Assembly (NCBI GenBank): GCA_013398295.1
Contig: VZSF01002926.1
Location: 338,880-402,879, forward strand
Reading direction: 5' to 3'
DNA length: 64,000 bases
From: Chionis minor
Lineage: Eukaryota; Chordata; Aves; Charadriiformes; Chionididae
Part shown: positions 14,001 to 26,000 of the stretch, piece by piece
How the letters are laid out: the number at the start of each line of letters is the position of its first letter
How positions within the stretch are numbered: the first letter of the stretch is position 1
Made by a program: the position numbers and the translations under genes
Notes under the pieces: model-generated
What the model was told of the DNA's origin: nothing
Databases searched by the model: none
Seen by the model: only the letters and a program-made list of their open reading frames with translations

Positions 14001-17000
14001 ATGTAAGGCCAGGTTGCTTTTGCTGCTATCACTTGAATAGGCAGCTCTTTTTATTTCTCAAGAAATTTAATTTATTTATATATATTTATATATATTGTGT
14101 ATTGTCAAGTTTTGAGTGTCATTATGTATATGGAATTAATATGTTTGACTATCTAAGCTCATTTAATTGTAATGCAGTTTTTAATCTCGATGTTATTTTC
14201 AATAATACATATATATACATTTTCAGATAAATGTTGCTTGCCATTGATCAAAATACATGAGTTTAAGATGTTCTCTTGATGAAGTAAGCTGATGTTAATA
14301 CTTGGTTTAGTGCTTGAATTTCCTTCCATATTTCATGAAGCTAGACAATTGCGTGGAAAGCATTGGTAACATCTTCTCAGAAGTGTAGCAGAATAGTTTG
14401 CAGAAAATTTAGCTTTAAACGTCATCTACGTCAAGATTTTTTACAGTGTTTTCAGTAGTAGTTCGCCATAATGAGTTGTTGTTGATGCATTCTAGTGCTC
14501 TTCATTTCTTTACTTCGTGTTAATGGGAACAAGGGGTAGTTTTGTGCTTTCTATCACAGCATCGTGCTGTGATGAAGGACTTGGTATGATTGGTAAATGG
14601 TGTAACTCCAACCACATTAATCTGGTACTCATACTTCCAGGGATATCCAGAGTGCAGGAGCAGTGATATATTTTTATTTTAAAGAAGAAATAAAAGTAAC
14701 CTTTGAAATATTGTTGACAAGTAGATATCGGCTGAAGTAGGTAATTAAGTGATCTGTCACTAATTGTAAAGCATCATCATAATATAATACCAACCTACAA
14801 TAAATATAGCAATGACTATTTTTAAAGCAGAGGGGAAAAGGGATGTTGATTGGATATAAACTGATTAAGAAGCCGTCTCGGAATTGGTTGTTCCGGCCAT
14901 CCTTGTTGTCCTATCATGAAAGGAGGAGAGTTCAGTAATGGTTTAACTACAATTAAATCCCTCCCCTTTCTTTATGGAAACTCAACTGCAGGCATTTCAG
15001 CATTAGCCTAAACAATGGTTTTGAATATGTTAAGCCCCTAACAATTAGGGAGCAGTTTGGGGCATTGAATAATGTGGAATGATGCAATTGAACCTGACAG
15101 CTTCAACAGTCAGCCTACTCATGGGACCCGAAAGTTGTTCACACTTGGTTTCATCTCTCATCACACGCTGAGTATTAAAACTTTACTGGTGTGGAGCTGA
15201 GACAGAAGTGAGGCCTGTTATCAGAAAATATTTCATAGCATAAAACTTGAAAGGAACAGGGGAATAGGCATGCTCAAAGGTTCTCAAATTTTTGAGACCT
15301 AATCTAATTGCATACAGTTAAGTATTGTCTCATTTTTCTCCCCTTTGTTTTTTTCTTGCTTAAAGAAGATGTAATTTTTGAAATGAAGAAACTGTTTCCC
15401 TGGAAATTTAAGTAAACGTCCAGTTACGAATGCAAATAGTTGCCAACTTGGGAAACTTCATAGTCATACTGTTACAGTAAAATACCATTTGGAGTGATGT
15501 AAACAAATACAGAAGCACTTTAAATACTTCAGAGGATATTTATATATATGAGTTAAATCGAGTGAAATTATAAGTCTCCTTTAATTAGAAGAATATACTT
15601 GCGCTTGCTTTCTTGCTGTAGAGGAAGTGTTTTTAAGTATCAATCAAATATCAATCATTCTTACTGCGCTCAGGCATTATGTGAATTACGGTGTATCTTC
15701 CTTCTGTGCTGCTCTGCTTATTGCTTTACTGATTTATTGAACATGCCATAAATGAAAACAGTGTATTATATACACCTCTAGATGGGCTTAAATCCTTTTG
15801 CTAAAATCTTTTCAGATTTGCTCCCTTTTCAAAATAAATACTTAGCTGTCTCTTTATTTTATTAGTTCATACATTTTGATTGTGTATTGTGTTGACTGTT
15901 TAAATAGAATCAGTCGAAATAAAGACTACTATAGCTTTAAAAGTTCTGCATTTTAGAACATTTTTCAGTCCTGTGACCTTAATATGTATTGACAGGATGA
16001 TTGTGCATTTTTAATAAATGCTTGCTACAGCTTGTTTCGACTGTGAGTGAAACATGAAGCTCCTATTTCACCTTTAAATAATGTAGCACTCCTTCACCTC
16101 GCGTACTTTCCTGTCAGATGAAGTAAGCACATATGTAATAAAGCTTCGCAAATCGTTATTCTTGTCATTTTACATTGCCATTTAAAAAAAGTATTTTGAA
16201 AGTTTTTTATTTACCTCCAGCTTACTTGAACTTACTTATTAATGTGACTTTTCCCTTTGAGGGTTGCATAGGATGTATGATGGCACTAGAATTTTGGTAG
16301 TTCCAACTTGTTGTAGGACACCTTTACTATTATTTTGAAGTATAAACAGGGGTTAAGTTTAGGGTGAAACACCGCTTCTAAAAAAACCCTCAAGATTTTA
16401 GATATTGTTTAAATCATGCTAAGTTTTTTGATCTGTTGCATCAACCCACTTACAAAACATTGTTTAATCCCTTTGATGTCTTTTCTTCTGTGCTGTGATG
16501 GTTACTCAACAGACTTTAGCAACTACTTTCAAGATACTTCGATGCTTTTACGAAGTTCTTAAAGCTATTTGTGCATGTTTCAGTCAGATAAACATATATT
16601 CTCCTTGCTGATTATAGCTGCCCTGCCATCATAAATTAATATATAGTTGCTATTGCAGTTTTAAGCAGCCTTGCAGTGAATTACACGGAGTGAGAGTAAG
16701 TATTGCAGCTTCTGTGTGAAATGTGAGCACTACATTTACTAGAATTAAGAGAAATCTTTTATAGAAGTATTCTAAAACTAAACTGAAATAAGACCTGGCG
16801 TTTGTAGGTTTTTGAAAAAAAGCACAAACTATATTAGTAGAATTCATAACCTCAGTGAATTTATTTAAATAACCTATATGTAGATTTGTATTTTGCTAGT
16901 CTTGTCTCTTAGATATGGAAGCAAGTAATGGTTGAATCTTGTAATATTCCATTCTGTAAGGTTTCTTCAGTGAAAGGATTTGACAAAAACTACACTGGTT

Positions 17001-20000
17001 TTGAAGTTTGTTTTGGTTTTGAGAGGAAAGCAGCTGAAGATGGCTAGTGAGAGGCAGTGGTTGAGTTAGAATCATGCTACAGGCATTTATTAAGTAAAAT
17101 AGCAGGAGCTGAGCAGTATTGCTGCCTTCATCGGTAAGTGTCAGGGTGATGGCTACAGAATAAAGTCAAAAGTTTATCAAGAAGTGTGGGTTGGGACATG
17201 GTTGAGACATCAAGGAATGTACCTGACCTTGAATAGGATATGAAACAAAACAATGTGTCTTGTGTGTCCTTTTGCAGTTGCTGAGTTAGACCTAAGTTAG
17301 CAAAAAAAGGTAACTTCCGGACTAAAGTCAAGCCAGGAGTGTATCCCGAACCAACCTTGGGTAATTATAATGCTAAAATACACTCCCCTTTGTGACTAAT
17401 GAGCATGCTAATCAGGTAACCTCCCTGAAGGTTTTAAACATGAGCTTAGCTGTATATGTACAGTTAGGAGAGGCAGTGAATCATTGTTAGCCAATCAGCT
17501 GTGTTTTGTCGTTATAAATACTGGGCAGTTGTAAGCGCGTGGTTTGCTGGCTGTTGGTAAATGCGTGGCCCCCGGTTCTGCAGAATTGAAGTAAAGACAA
17601 ATATCTCGACTCGGTGTATTGGTTGGCTCTCGCACACTGGGTGAAGAACCCTTATTTAGGGACAACATTTTTGGCACTCCAGATGGGACAGCCATAAGGC
17701 CTTGCCTGGATTGTCTTGCTGTCCCTGGTGGTGGAGAATTGGGTCGGACAGGACTGCAGTGCGTGCTGACCAGCTGATCAGGGAGTCCTCCAAATCTTCT
17801 CCAGTGTCAGGGCGGTGAGTGATTCAAAGGTGCAACGCTTAAGATATATTTGTGTCAAGGGGGAAAAGAAGGTGACTTTCTGGATTGGTGAATATTGAAT
17901 TTAATTACTGCTATGGAAGATTATGAAGTCATGTAGACGCTTGGTAACAGGGGTAGAGGTTACTTTCGCTGACAAATCGAAGTCAGAGCTGAGTACACAC
18001 AGAGGAAGTACTGGTTCAAAGTGGAATATAAGTGGAATATGGGATCAAGCCAATCCACGATTCCTCCCCGTAGCCTTTTGGGTTATATTTAAAAAAAATG
18101 GAACAAGTTTGGAGGAGATCTGATGACTCATGAGAAAATGAAAAGGTATTGTAAACAATGGTGGCCGAATTATAAATTGGATGACGATGAGCAATGGCCA
18201 AAAAATGGGGCTTTGCAGTTTAATCCTATATTGCAATTGATGATGTTTTCCTACTGACTGGGAAAGCGGAATGAAGTGCCTTAACGGTGATGCTTTTATG
18301 ACTTTGTATAGAGATCCATATATTCAGAAAAAGTGTGGATTAGGAGGAGATATGTTAATGTCATGAATTGAGGACAAGGAGGAAAGACGAGTTTCTGTAT
18401 GTTGCAGCGGATGAGCAGGAGGATGTTCTGTTGTGATTCCCTCTTGCCCACGTCCCTGTAACCCTGAGGTGGGGACAGGAGGTGGACGGGAAAGTTTGGG
18501 AGGGGATCAAGAAAAAGGGCAAGAAGGGAAATGCAAAACTTTAGCCCCGTTTTAAGTAGAACTCAGGGACACTCCCAACCATGAATACAGGTGCCCTGAG
18601 ACTAGCGGTAGGGGCAGGCATTATGCCAGGTTTTGTACATGTCCTGTTTACTACCTCTGACCTGTTAAATTGGAAACAATCTGTTGGATCACACTGAGAA
18701 AACCCTGAAGGAATGTATTTGCTTTTAGAAGCTATTATGTTGACTCACAGCCTTAACTGGGGAGGTGTGAAGGCTTTATTAAATACCTTTTTTCACTGCA
18801 GAAGAAGGGAGAATGGTATTAGGTAAGGCGAAAGAAGAGGGAGGAAAAAGGAGCAGGCAGGAAGATCCTAGTCAGTGCCTGCCTTTGGAGGAAGATCCAG
18901 AATGGGATCCGAATGCTGGGTTGGGAGGGACTGAGCTGAAGCAATGTCAGCAGCTGGTGGTGTGTGGAATACAGGATGGGGTCCCAAATCCAAAGAATCT
19001 GCCCAAACTATATGAAGTTAGACAAGAGTCCTAAGAAAGCCCAACAGCTTTTCACGAGAGGTTGTGTGAGGTGGCTAAGAGGTGGACTGACTTTGACCCA
19101 GAGGAGGAGGCAGGTCGGGGAATGTTTGGCATGTTGTTTGTGGGCCAGTCATCGCAGGATTTAGGAAGGGAGTTGCGGAGGGTGGATGGAGCAGGGAGAA
19201 CGTCCATTTCTTAGGTGATTGAAATTGCTTATAAGGTATGTGATGATGGAGAGGTGGGGAGGGAAAAGAGGGAACAAGGAAGGATGGGGCTGCGGGCCTC
19301 TCTCGGCTGCAGTGATTGTGGATAGGAGAGGTGGGACAAGAGGAGGAGGAAGAGAGGGTTGGGGGGGGAGAGGCAGTGGGAGTCCTGGAGCAAGACCGGG
19401 ACATGGGGTACGAAGAGGCCCTCCTTCGGGTTGGAATCAGTGTGCCATTTGTAGACAGGAAGGGCACTGGAAAAATGAATGTACCTGTAGGGAAGAGAAA
19501 GAGAGAAAGAATCAGTCAGGGGGTGCCCATCTTACCATGTTAGAGGATTCAGATAATTCTCAACTAGCGGAAGAGAAAAGATTAAAGGATTTGGCATCAA
19601 AATCCAATGAAAGGAAAGGAATAGATTTCTCTTGGTTAATATCATGGTTACCTAACCTAAACTGGTTAAAACAGTTATTCCTAATAGTTGTCCTCATAGT
19701 GATAATCTTAATTTTAAGCTGTTTTATGACCCGGCGTTTAGCATTATGTTTGAGTTTAGACAAGCAAATAATCAAGGATAAAAACCTACAGCAAATACAA
19801 ATGACCAAAATCGATGATAATTGTTTTAGAGAAATTATAAGACAAAAGGAAAATTAAAGGGAGTATTACTAGAAGACTATAAAAAAGCCAGAGTGAGACT
19901 TAAGAGACTGTAAGAAAACAGGACCATAAGTCTCAAAGAGGGGATTTGATGTCTAAAGTCAAAAGTTTATCAAGAAGTGTGGGTTGGGACATGGTTGAGA

Positions 20001-23000
20001 CATCAAGGAATGTACCTGACCTTGAATAGGATGTGAAACAAAACAATGTGTCTTGTGTGTCCTTTTGCAGTTGCTAAGTTAGACCTAAGTTAGCAAAAAA
20101 AGGTAACTTCTGGACTGAAGTCAAGCCAGGAGTGTATCCCGAACTAACCTTGGGTAATTATAATGCTAAAACACACTCCCCTTTGTGACTAATGAGCATG
20201 CTAATCAGGTAACCTCCCTGAAGGTTTTAAACATGAGCTTAGCTGTATATGTACAGTTAGGAGAGGCAGTGAATCATTGTTAGCCAATCAGCTGTGTTTT
20301 GTCGTTATAAATACTGGGCAGTTGTAAGCGCGTGGTTTGCTGGCTGTTGGTAAATGCGTGGCCCCCGGTTCTGCAGAATTGAAGTAAAGACAAATATCTC
20401 GGTGTGTTGGTTGGCTCTCGCACACTGGGTGAAGAACCCTTATTTAGGGGCACTGACTGCACTAATACATACTACATTTCTGGATGCTGTTATACCTGGG
20501 TAGGTGGAAACGTGTTATTTTTTAGACTTGCAACTAATTCACATTAATTCTACTAAAGACATGCAATTCTTTAAAAAAAAAGAAAAAAGAACTAACAGCC
20601 AGATTTGAAGTGATACTGTGGTTCTGTGTCTAGCAATCTTGCACATACCTTTAAACTGAAAAGTGAAAAAAACCTGATCACTGTGAGTAACTACTTGTGG
20701 CTTTTTCTAACTTTGTGACAGTAGAAGAATGTAAGTATTAGGCACAATTTCTCACCAGTATATAGTAAATAAAGCATCATTGAAAACAGTTGTGTGAATT
20801 CATAAAAGTCCATTCATCAAGTTTAATATGTTGGCTGAAAGCCAAAACTTAATGGTAGTGTGTGATTCTTTCCAGAGACATAGTTTATACTCTGTAATAT
20901 TTTGCTGTAATAACCAGTATGTTTCCCCTGTCTCTTGTGTGCAGTTACACATGTCAAAATGTCCCACAGATTGAGTTCCTTACTGTTCACCTTCTTTTTT
21001 CATTTTTCAACGTTTCCTTTGGAAAGGTTGTTTACATTTTCTTAAAAAGATTCATTTTAAAACCAGCGATCACACAGGTTGTGTATTTTTGTTTCCCCCC
21101 CCCCCAACATTGCAGTCTTTTCTTTGTTGTGAAATAATTTTTTTATCAGGTAGGAAAATGCCTTTTTAATAGGCAGCCGTGCCTTTTTTTCTTTGATTGC
21201 CCGTCTCTGCAACTCGGCATTTGACACAAATCTTTTCTTCGAAAGGGAAAAAGCATAAGCAGCCAAGGAAGAAGGTATTTTTATTGCGTTGGATTATGCA
21301 AGATTTTGGCCAGCCTCCTTAACTTCATCTGTTTAAGGGTTCATTTTCTCTTGTTTGGCACAAGTCCCAGCAGAGACCTTCAGAATTGTGGTTAGCAACA
21401 TGAATGAACACAAACTTTGGGAGCTCTTCAATAAGTAGAGCTGGCCAACTGCCAAAGATACAGTTCCTTATATGGGGTCAGGGCAAAGCTGTGATTCCAC
21501 GAGCCCCCTATTGTATAGAAAACATACTTGTAATGGCTGTTTGCGTTCTTTAAAATAAAAACAAAACAAAACAAAAAAACACCAGGCTTCCAAGTCTATC
21601 AAAATAGGAAGTAACAAAATAGTGTGCAGGTTTTACTAATGATGGAGTCGAGCAAAGGAAATATGGCTCTGTGTAGTTAAACTATAGAGCTGAAAGTTGA
21701 ACCTTTTGACCTCCACAGCCGGCTTGTGATGTAAGGAACCCAAGCATTTGTGAGACATCTGTTGTCTACCTGCCCTTATTTTGTAAATGGTTTAATAAGA
21801 TTAAATAATTAGTAGGATAACCACATGGTCGCCATGCTACTAAGTCCTAGCATTGAGTACATACTTCAGGATTGCAAGGAAGTCTGCCCATCCTGCTACG
21901 TTGTCGTTGGTTTAAAATGCAGTTTAGGTATTTGTAACGTTTGCTACAGTCATTTTTTTATTAGACTTTATTTTATTAACAGATCTTGCTAACGACAAGT
22001 AAAACACACTTTAAAACCTGGTGTATTTTCAAAGCACTGCAATTCTACTTCTGTACTCACAAATGGAAAATAGTATTTTTTTCTTTTAAATACATTTGGT
22101 TTTTTTAAAAAATTCAACTTCAAAAAAACCCAAAACTGTGCATTAAGAAGGCTTCTTTTAAAGATATTTAGCATTTCTCCCCATTTAAAAANNNNNNNNN
22201 NNNNNNNNNNNNNNNNNNNNNNNNNNNNNNNNNNNNNNNNNNNNNNNNNNNNNNNNNNNNNNNNNNNNNNNNNNNNNNNNNNNNNNNNNNNNNNNNNNNN
22301 NNNNNNNNNNNNNNNNNNNNNNNNNNNNNNNNNNNNNNNNNNNNNNNNNNNNNNNNNNNNNNNNNNNNNNNNNNNNNNNNNNNNNNNNNNNNNNNNNNNN
22401 NNNNNNNNNNNNNNNNNNNNNNNNNNNNNNNNNNNNNNNNNNNNNNNNNNNNNNNNNNNNNNNNNNNNNNNNNNNNNNNNNNNNNNNNNNNNNNNNNNNN
22501 NNNNNNNNNNNNNNNNNNNNNNNNNNNNNNNNNNNNNNNNNNNNNNNNNNNNNNNNNNNNNNNNNNNNNNNNNNNNNNNNNNNNNNNNNNNNNNNNNNNN
22601 NNNNNNNNNNNNNNNNNNNNNNNNNNNNNNNNNNNNNNNNNNNNNNNTCTGAAATGTAAATGTTTAAGCAGAGCCATCAGCAGGCAGGAATGCAACAATG
22701 TCTCCTGTGACTTCTGTGATTGATGTGTTCAGTTCGGAGCTCTTTGCGATGAGAGTAACACAGCCCTGGGTTTTGTCGTGAATAGTTTAAACCTTTATTT
22801 GCATAATTCATGAAATTGCATTACATACAACTTCGTGTGAAAGAGATCCCGTTAGAGAACTTGGGCGGCGTTTCATAATCTCGTGAATATTTCCCGGTCG
22901 GTGTTTTGTACCCATCGCTCTCTTCTACAGTTTTAATGAGCCGCTGGCTGGGCTTTGTTTGGTTCCCTGGCCAGGATCTGTTGACATGCCGGAGCAGCGC

Positions 23001-26000
23001 TGGCTCTTTGGGGGCAGGGAAGGAGTTTAGCAGTTTACCAAGAATGGATCAGTCATGTCTCTGCCCTCCGAGGGGTCGGAGGTCGCCTGACTCAGAATAG
23101 GGGGAGGGCAACCTTGAAGGGGGCAGATAGGGTTATTTTATTGAGAGGCCATAGGGAAAATAACCCTTTTGAGTCCTTCCAAGCAAAACGTTTTCGTATA
23201 TTTAATGAGGCCTTTTTTGTTTGTTTTACTACCTTTTTAGCGAGGGACTTTCCCGTGCTTCTGCTTATAAATAGGAATTAGTGAATTATACGCTTACATA
23301 AAGTTTTAAGTAAATTTGCGGAATAATGTGGGCTTGTTAGATGGCAGCAGTAAGTTTAATACCTTACGTATTTTATGAGTTGTTTTGGGATGCAAAGTGT
23401 TAAAAAAATACAGAGCATCAGGATTTGCTGTGATAAGCATACAGATTAGCTGTCCACAGCTGTGATTCATTACTTTCACCGTAGAAATTAAAAGTGGCTG
23501 AGGGGAGGGTACTGCAAATGCAAACCACGCTTCTGTGCTGTAAAACTGAAAGGAATGAAAGAAGTGAACATAATCCATGGCCTGGTACAGCCTCAGAAAT
23601 GTGTAAGGACAACACCTTACATGCTACAGTTCAGCAATCTTAAACTAGTTACGTATTCACTCCTTGGCAGTAACTACAGATAGAAGTGGAGATGTAAGGT
23701 ATTTTTAAAATACCTACGTCAGCTTTAAAACTCTTATCTAAGAAGAGTTGGTTTATCAGCTGTGAAATATTTACACTGCAGATCACGATCTCGGAGATAA
23801 CAGCCGAAGCCTTGTTGGCAGAGGAGGTTCACCCAGAGGAAGTCTCTCACCACGGTAAGCGATATTTATATTGGAGAGTGCAGGCAGGGGAAATGCTTTA
23901 AAATTTGGAAAGTTCGCTGTCTTTTTACTAGTAATATGCAACTGTTTTAAAAGCCTTCATATGTATATGGATACACACACACGCGTATACATACATTAAT
24001 TTTTGTATACATATATCCGTCTAAAAAAACCCCTAAAATGTCCGGATAGTTAAATGTGCTGAAATTTACTATTTTATCAACTAAAATTAGTTTTCCAAAT
24101 GAAGGACTTTACCAAAGAAACACAGACTTGCTTTAGAGGGATTTATCTATCAGTTAATCCACATGTAGTACTTATCTCCTCAGATTGGTTGCCATTATCA
24201 TATTTTTAGTCATATTTGCAAATATTCCAAAATCCCTTCAACTTAAAGGCTTCAATGATCACAGGAATAAGAAGATAAATGTCAGTAAAAATTTCAAAAC
24301 AAATATTTTCTTCCCTTTCCCTCACCACTTCAAAATATGCAGCAGTTCTCTGTGAAAAGTACTTTTTTTCTGTTCTGCTCCAATTTATCTCTACTGCAGA
24401 AGTTTGATATAAAAATTCTGCTGGAGTTGTATCACATTACTTTGTTTTAAAATACTCACTGTTAAAATTTCAATATTGCGCTTTAAATACTTCATTAATA
24501 TTTTCTGTGTATTTTAAGTGAATCTTTGTTTTTAAATGGCTTTATTTTCCATACTGGATACCATATGAATTAGATTTTATGGCATTATTACTATATTTTT
24601 TTTTTATTTAGAGACTAACTATGGGAATTTTATCCTGACAAGGATTTTAGGGTAGCTAAAAAATGGTAGTTACACAGATATAGCATTGTAACAATGAATT
24701 TGATTGTTACAGCATGTGTTTATTACCGTAATATATAATAAATATCTCCAAATTAGATAATTTAATATACATGCCTGGTGTTGTTTATGTTGTGCTATAT
24801 TCCTTAACTGATCAAAAGACTTCTTGTTGAATGGGGTGAGAATATCCATTATAATACTTAGGTGGTATTACTTTGTTTTGAGCAGGCTTTTAAGCTTTCC
24901 AATACATGTTGCTTCTAAAACAGTAAGTAGAAAAATTATAAGTTAATTTAGACTGTGTTCACAGTATAAATACATATATTTACATTAGCATATAAATCTT
25001 CATATTTATATAAGTAAAGGAGTAAGGAACATATCTGTGTATATACAGACAAGTAAGTTAAGAGAGTTTTGCAAAGGGAAATGCTTAGGCATTTAGGAAA
25101 TTCCAGGACTTTTGATTATATATAAAATAGTCCTCTTAATGCATACGTGGCGTGGTAATGACAAGTTTTAATGCCTTCTTAGTTAATATTCAAAGGCCTG
25201 GTCTTTGTACAATTTGCAGTAGGTCATAGTTGTGTTCTGGCTGACTTCAGACAGAATATTTGGTAAGCTAAACTTCTTCAATATGATGCTTTTCTGGAGT
25301 GTATGTTCAGGGTACATACAGTCCAGCACTTAGAACTGGTCAAATTCCAGCTGGTTTTGGTGGGGGTGGCGAAGGAGAACTGTATAATACAAAGGCCACC
25401 TCAGTCCACAATTGCAGAGCTTCCTTCAGCGTACGGAAGCCGTATCACTTACAAAGAGCAGATAGCTTTGGAGTGGCAGTAGAGGTGTTCAAAAACAAGC
25501 CAAAAAGGGGCAGGGGGGAGGGAGAAATTACTGCTGTAGTTCCAAATTTGAAAGATGGAAAAACTTAGGCTGAGATACCTAGCATGGAAAATATTTAGAA
25601 AACTTACCCATTCAATTAAGTTCAGTAGTCAGCAAATTTCACCCTTAGTTTGTGCGATAAGAATGATCACCCATATGGCGATGTTTCTAAAATGTGTAGC
25701 TAACTCCCCACCTTCCCCAGTTAATAAGTAAATAAGTAACTCTGATTACTTAAAATACTGTTTATAGTGAATAAAAAACTAACTTCAAAAATCTGATGTC
25801 TGAAAACTTTGCAACTCTGAATGTTACCTGCTTAAAATTATTTTTCTTCAAGTTCTGACTCTCTTCCCTTTGAAGCTTATGAGCTTCATAAATAACAGTT
25901 CTCTGAAAGAACCATGTAATTTTCAAATAGTTGCTTAAAACAAAAACACTTGTAGAAACAATTGTTTGCTGTTGATGACGCAGACGAGTGCAGCTCGTAT

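Larger units (their letters stand above)
17157..20452 (+). mobile_element. Internally deleted gammaretrovirus-like provirus
   Basis: Two direct repeats of about 505 bp (17157-17664 and 19950-20452) flank only about 2.3 kb of internal DNA. Between them, in order, are a primer-binding-site candidate, a leader with a GTGAGT splice donor near 17815, gag-like pieces with stops and frame changes, a nucleocapsid zinc knuckle, an Env-type membrane anchor and a polypurine tract. Protease, polymerase and nearly all of env are absent. The element lies in an MLLT10 intron in the sense direction. The single CX2CX4HX4C knuckle in a Gly/Arg-rich context fits class I (gamma-like) endogenous retroviruses. It cannot make infectious virus by itself. 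No clear target-site duplication is visible. Confidence 0.9.
2093..23781 (+). other. MLLT10: Large MLLT10 intron interval (contains an unseen exon)
   Basis: This interval of about 21.7 kb separates two exons with incompatible phases, so it must be at least two introns. It holds a fossil CR1 near 3340-4030, a poly-T tract broken by 14 N (9138-9151), another CR1 fossil near 10600-10760, the provirus at 17157-20452, a 456-base N gap (22192-22647) and a CpG-bearing pocket after the gap. The rest, including 4030-10600 and 10800-17150, is AT-rich with mononucleotide T and A runs. I recognise nothing else there. Confidence 0.8.

Noticed and set aside
13799..14230. Plus-strand frame of 143 codons in the large MLLT10 intron
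   Set aside because: It has no recognisable domain, ends in AT-repeat-encoded Ile/Tyr runs, and has no splice support or similarity I can name.
19075..19467. Minus-strand frame of 130 codons, Ser/Pro-rich
   Set aside because: It is the reverse shadow of the purine-rich gag nucleocapsid DNA of the provirus.
22168..22698. Open frame of 176 codons on the minus strand
   Set aside because: It is almost wholly made of N, so the openness has no meaning.
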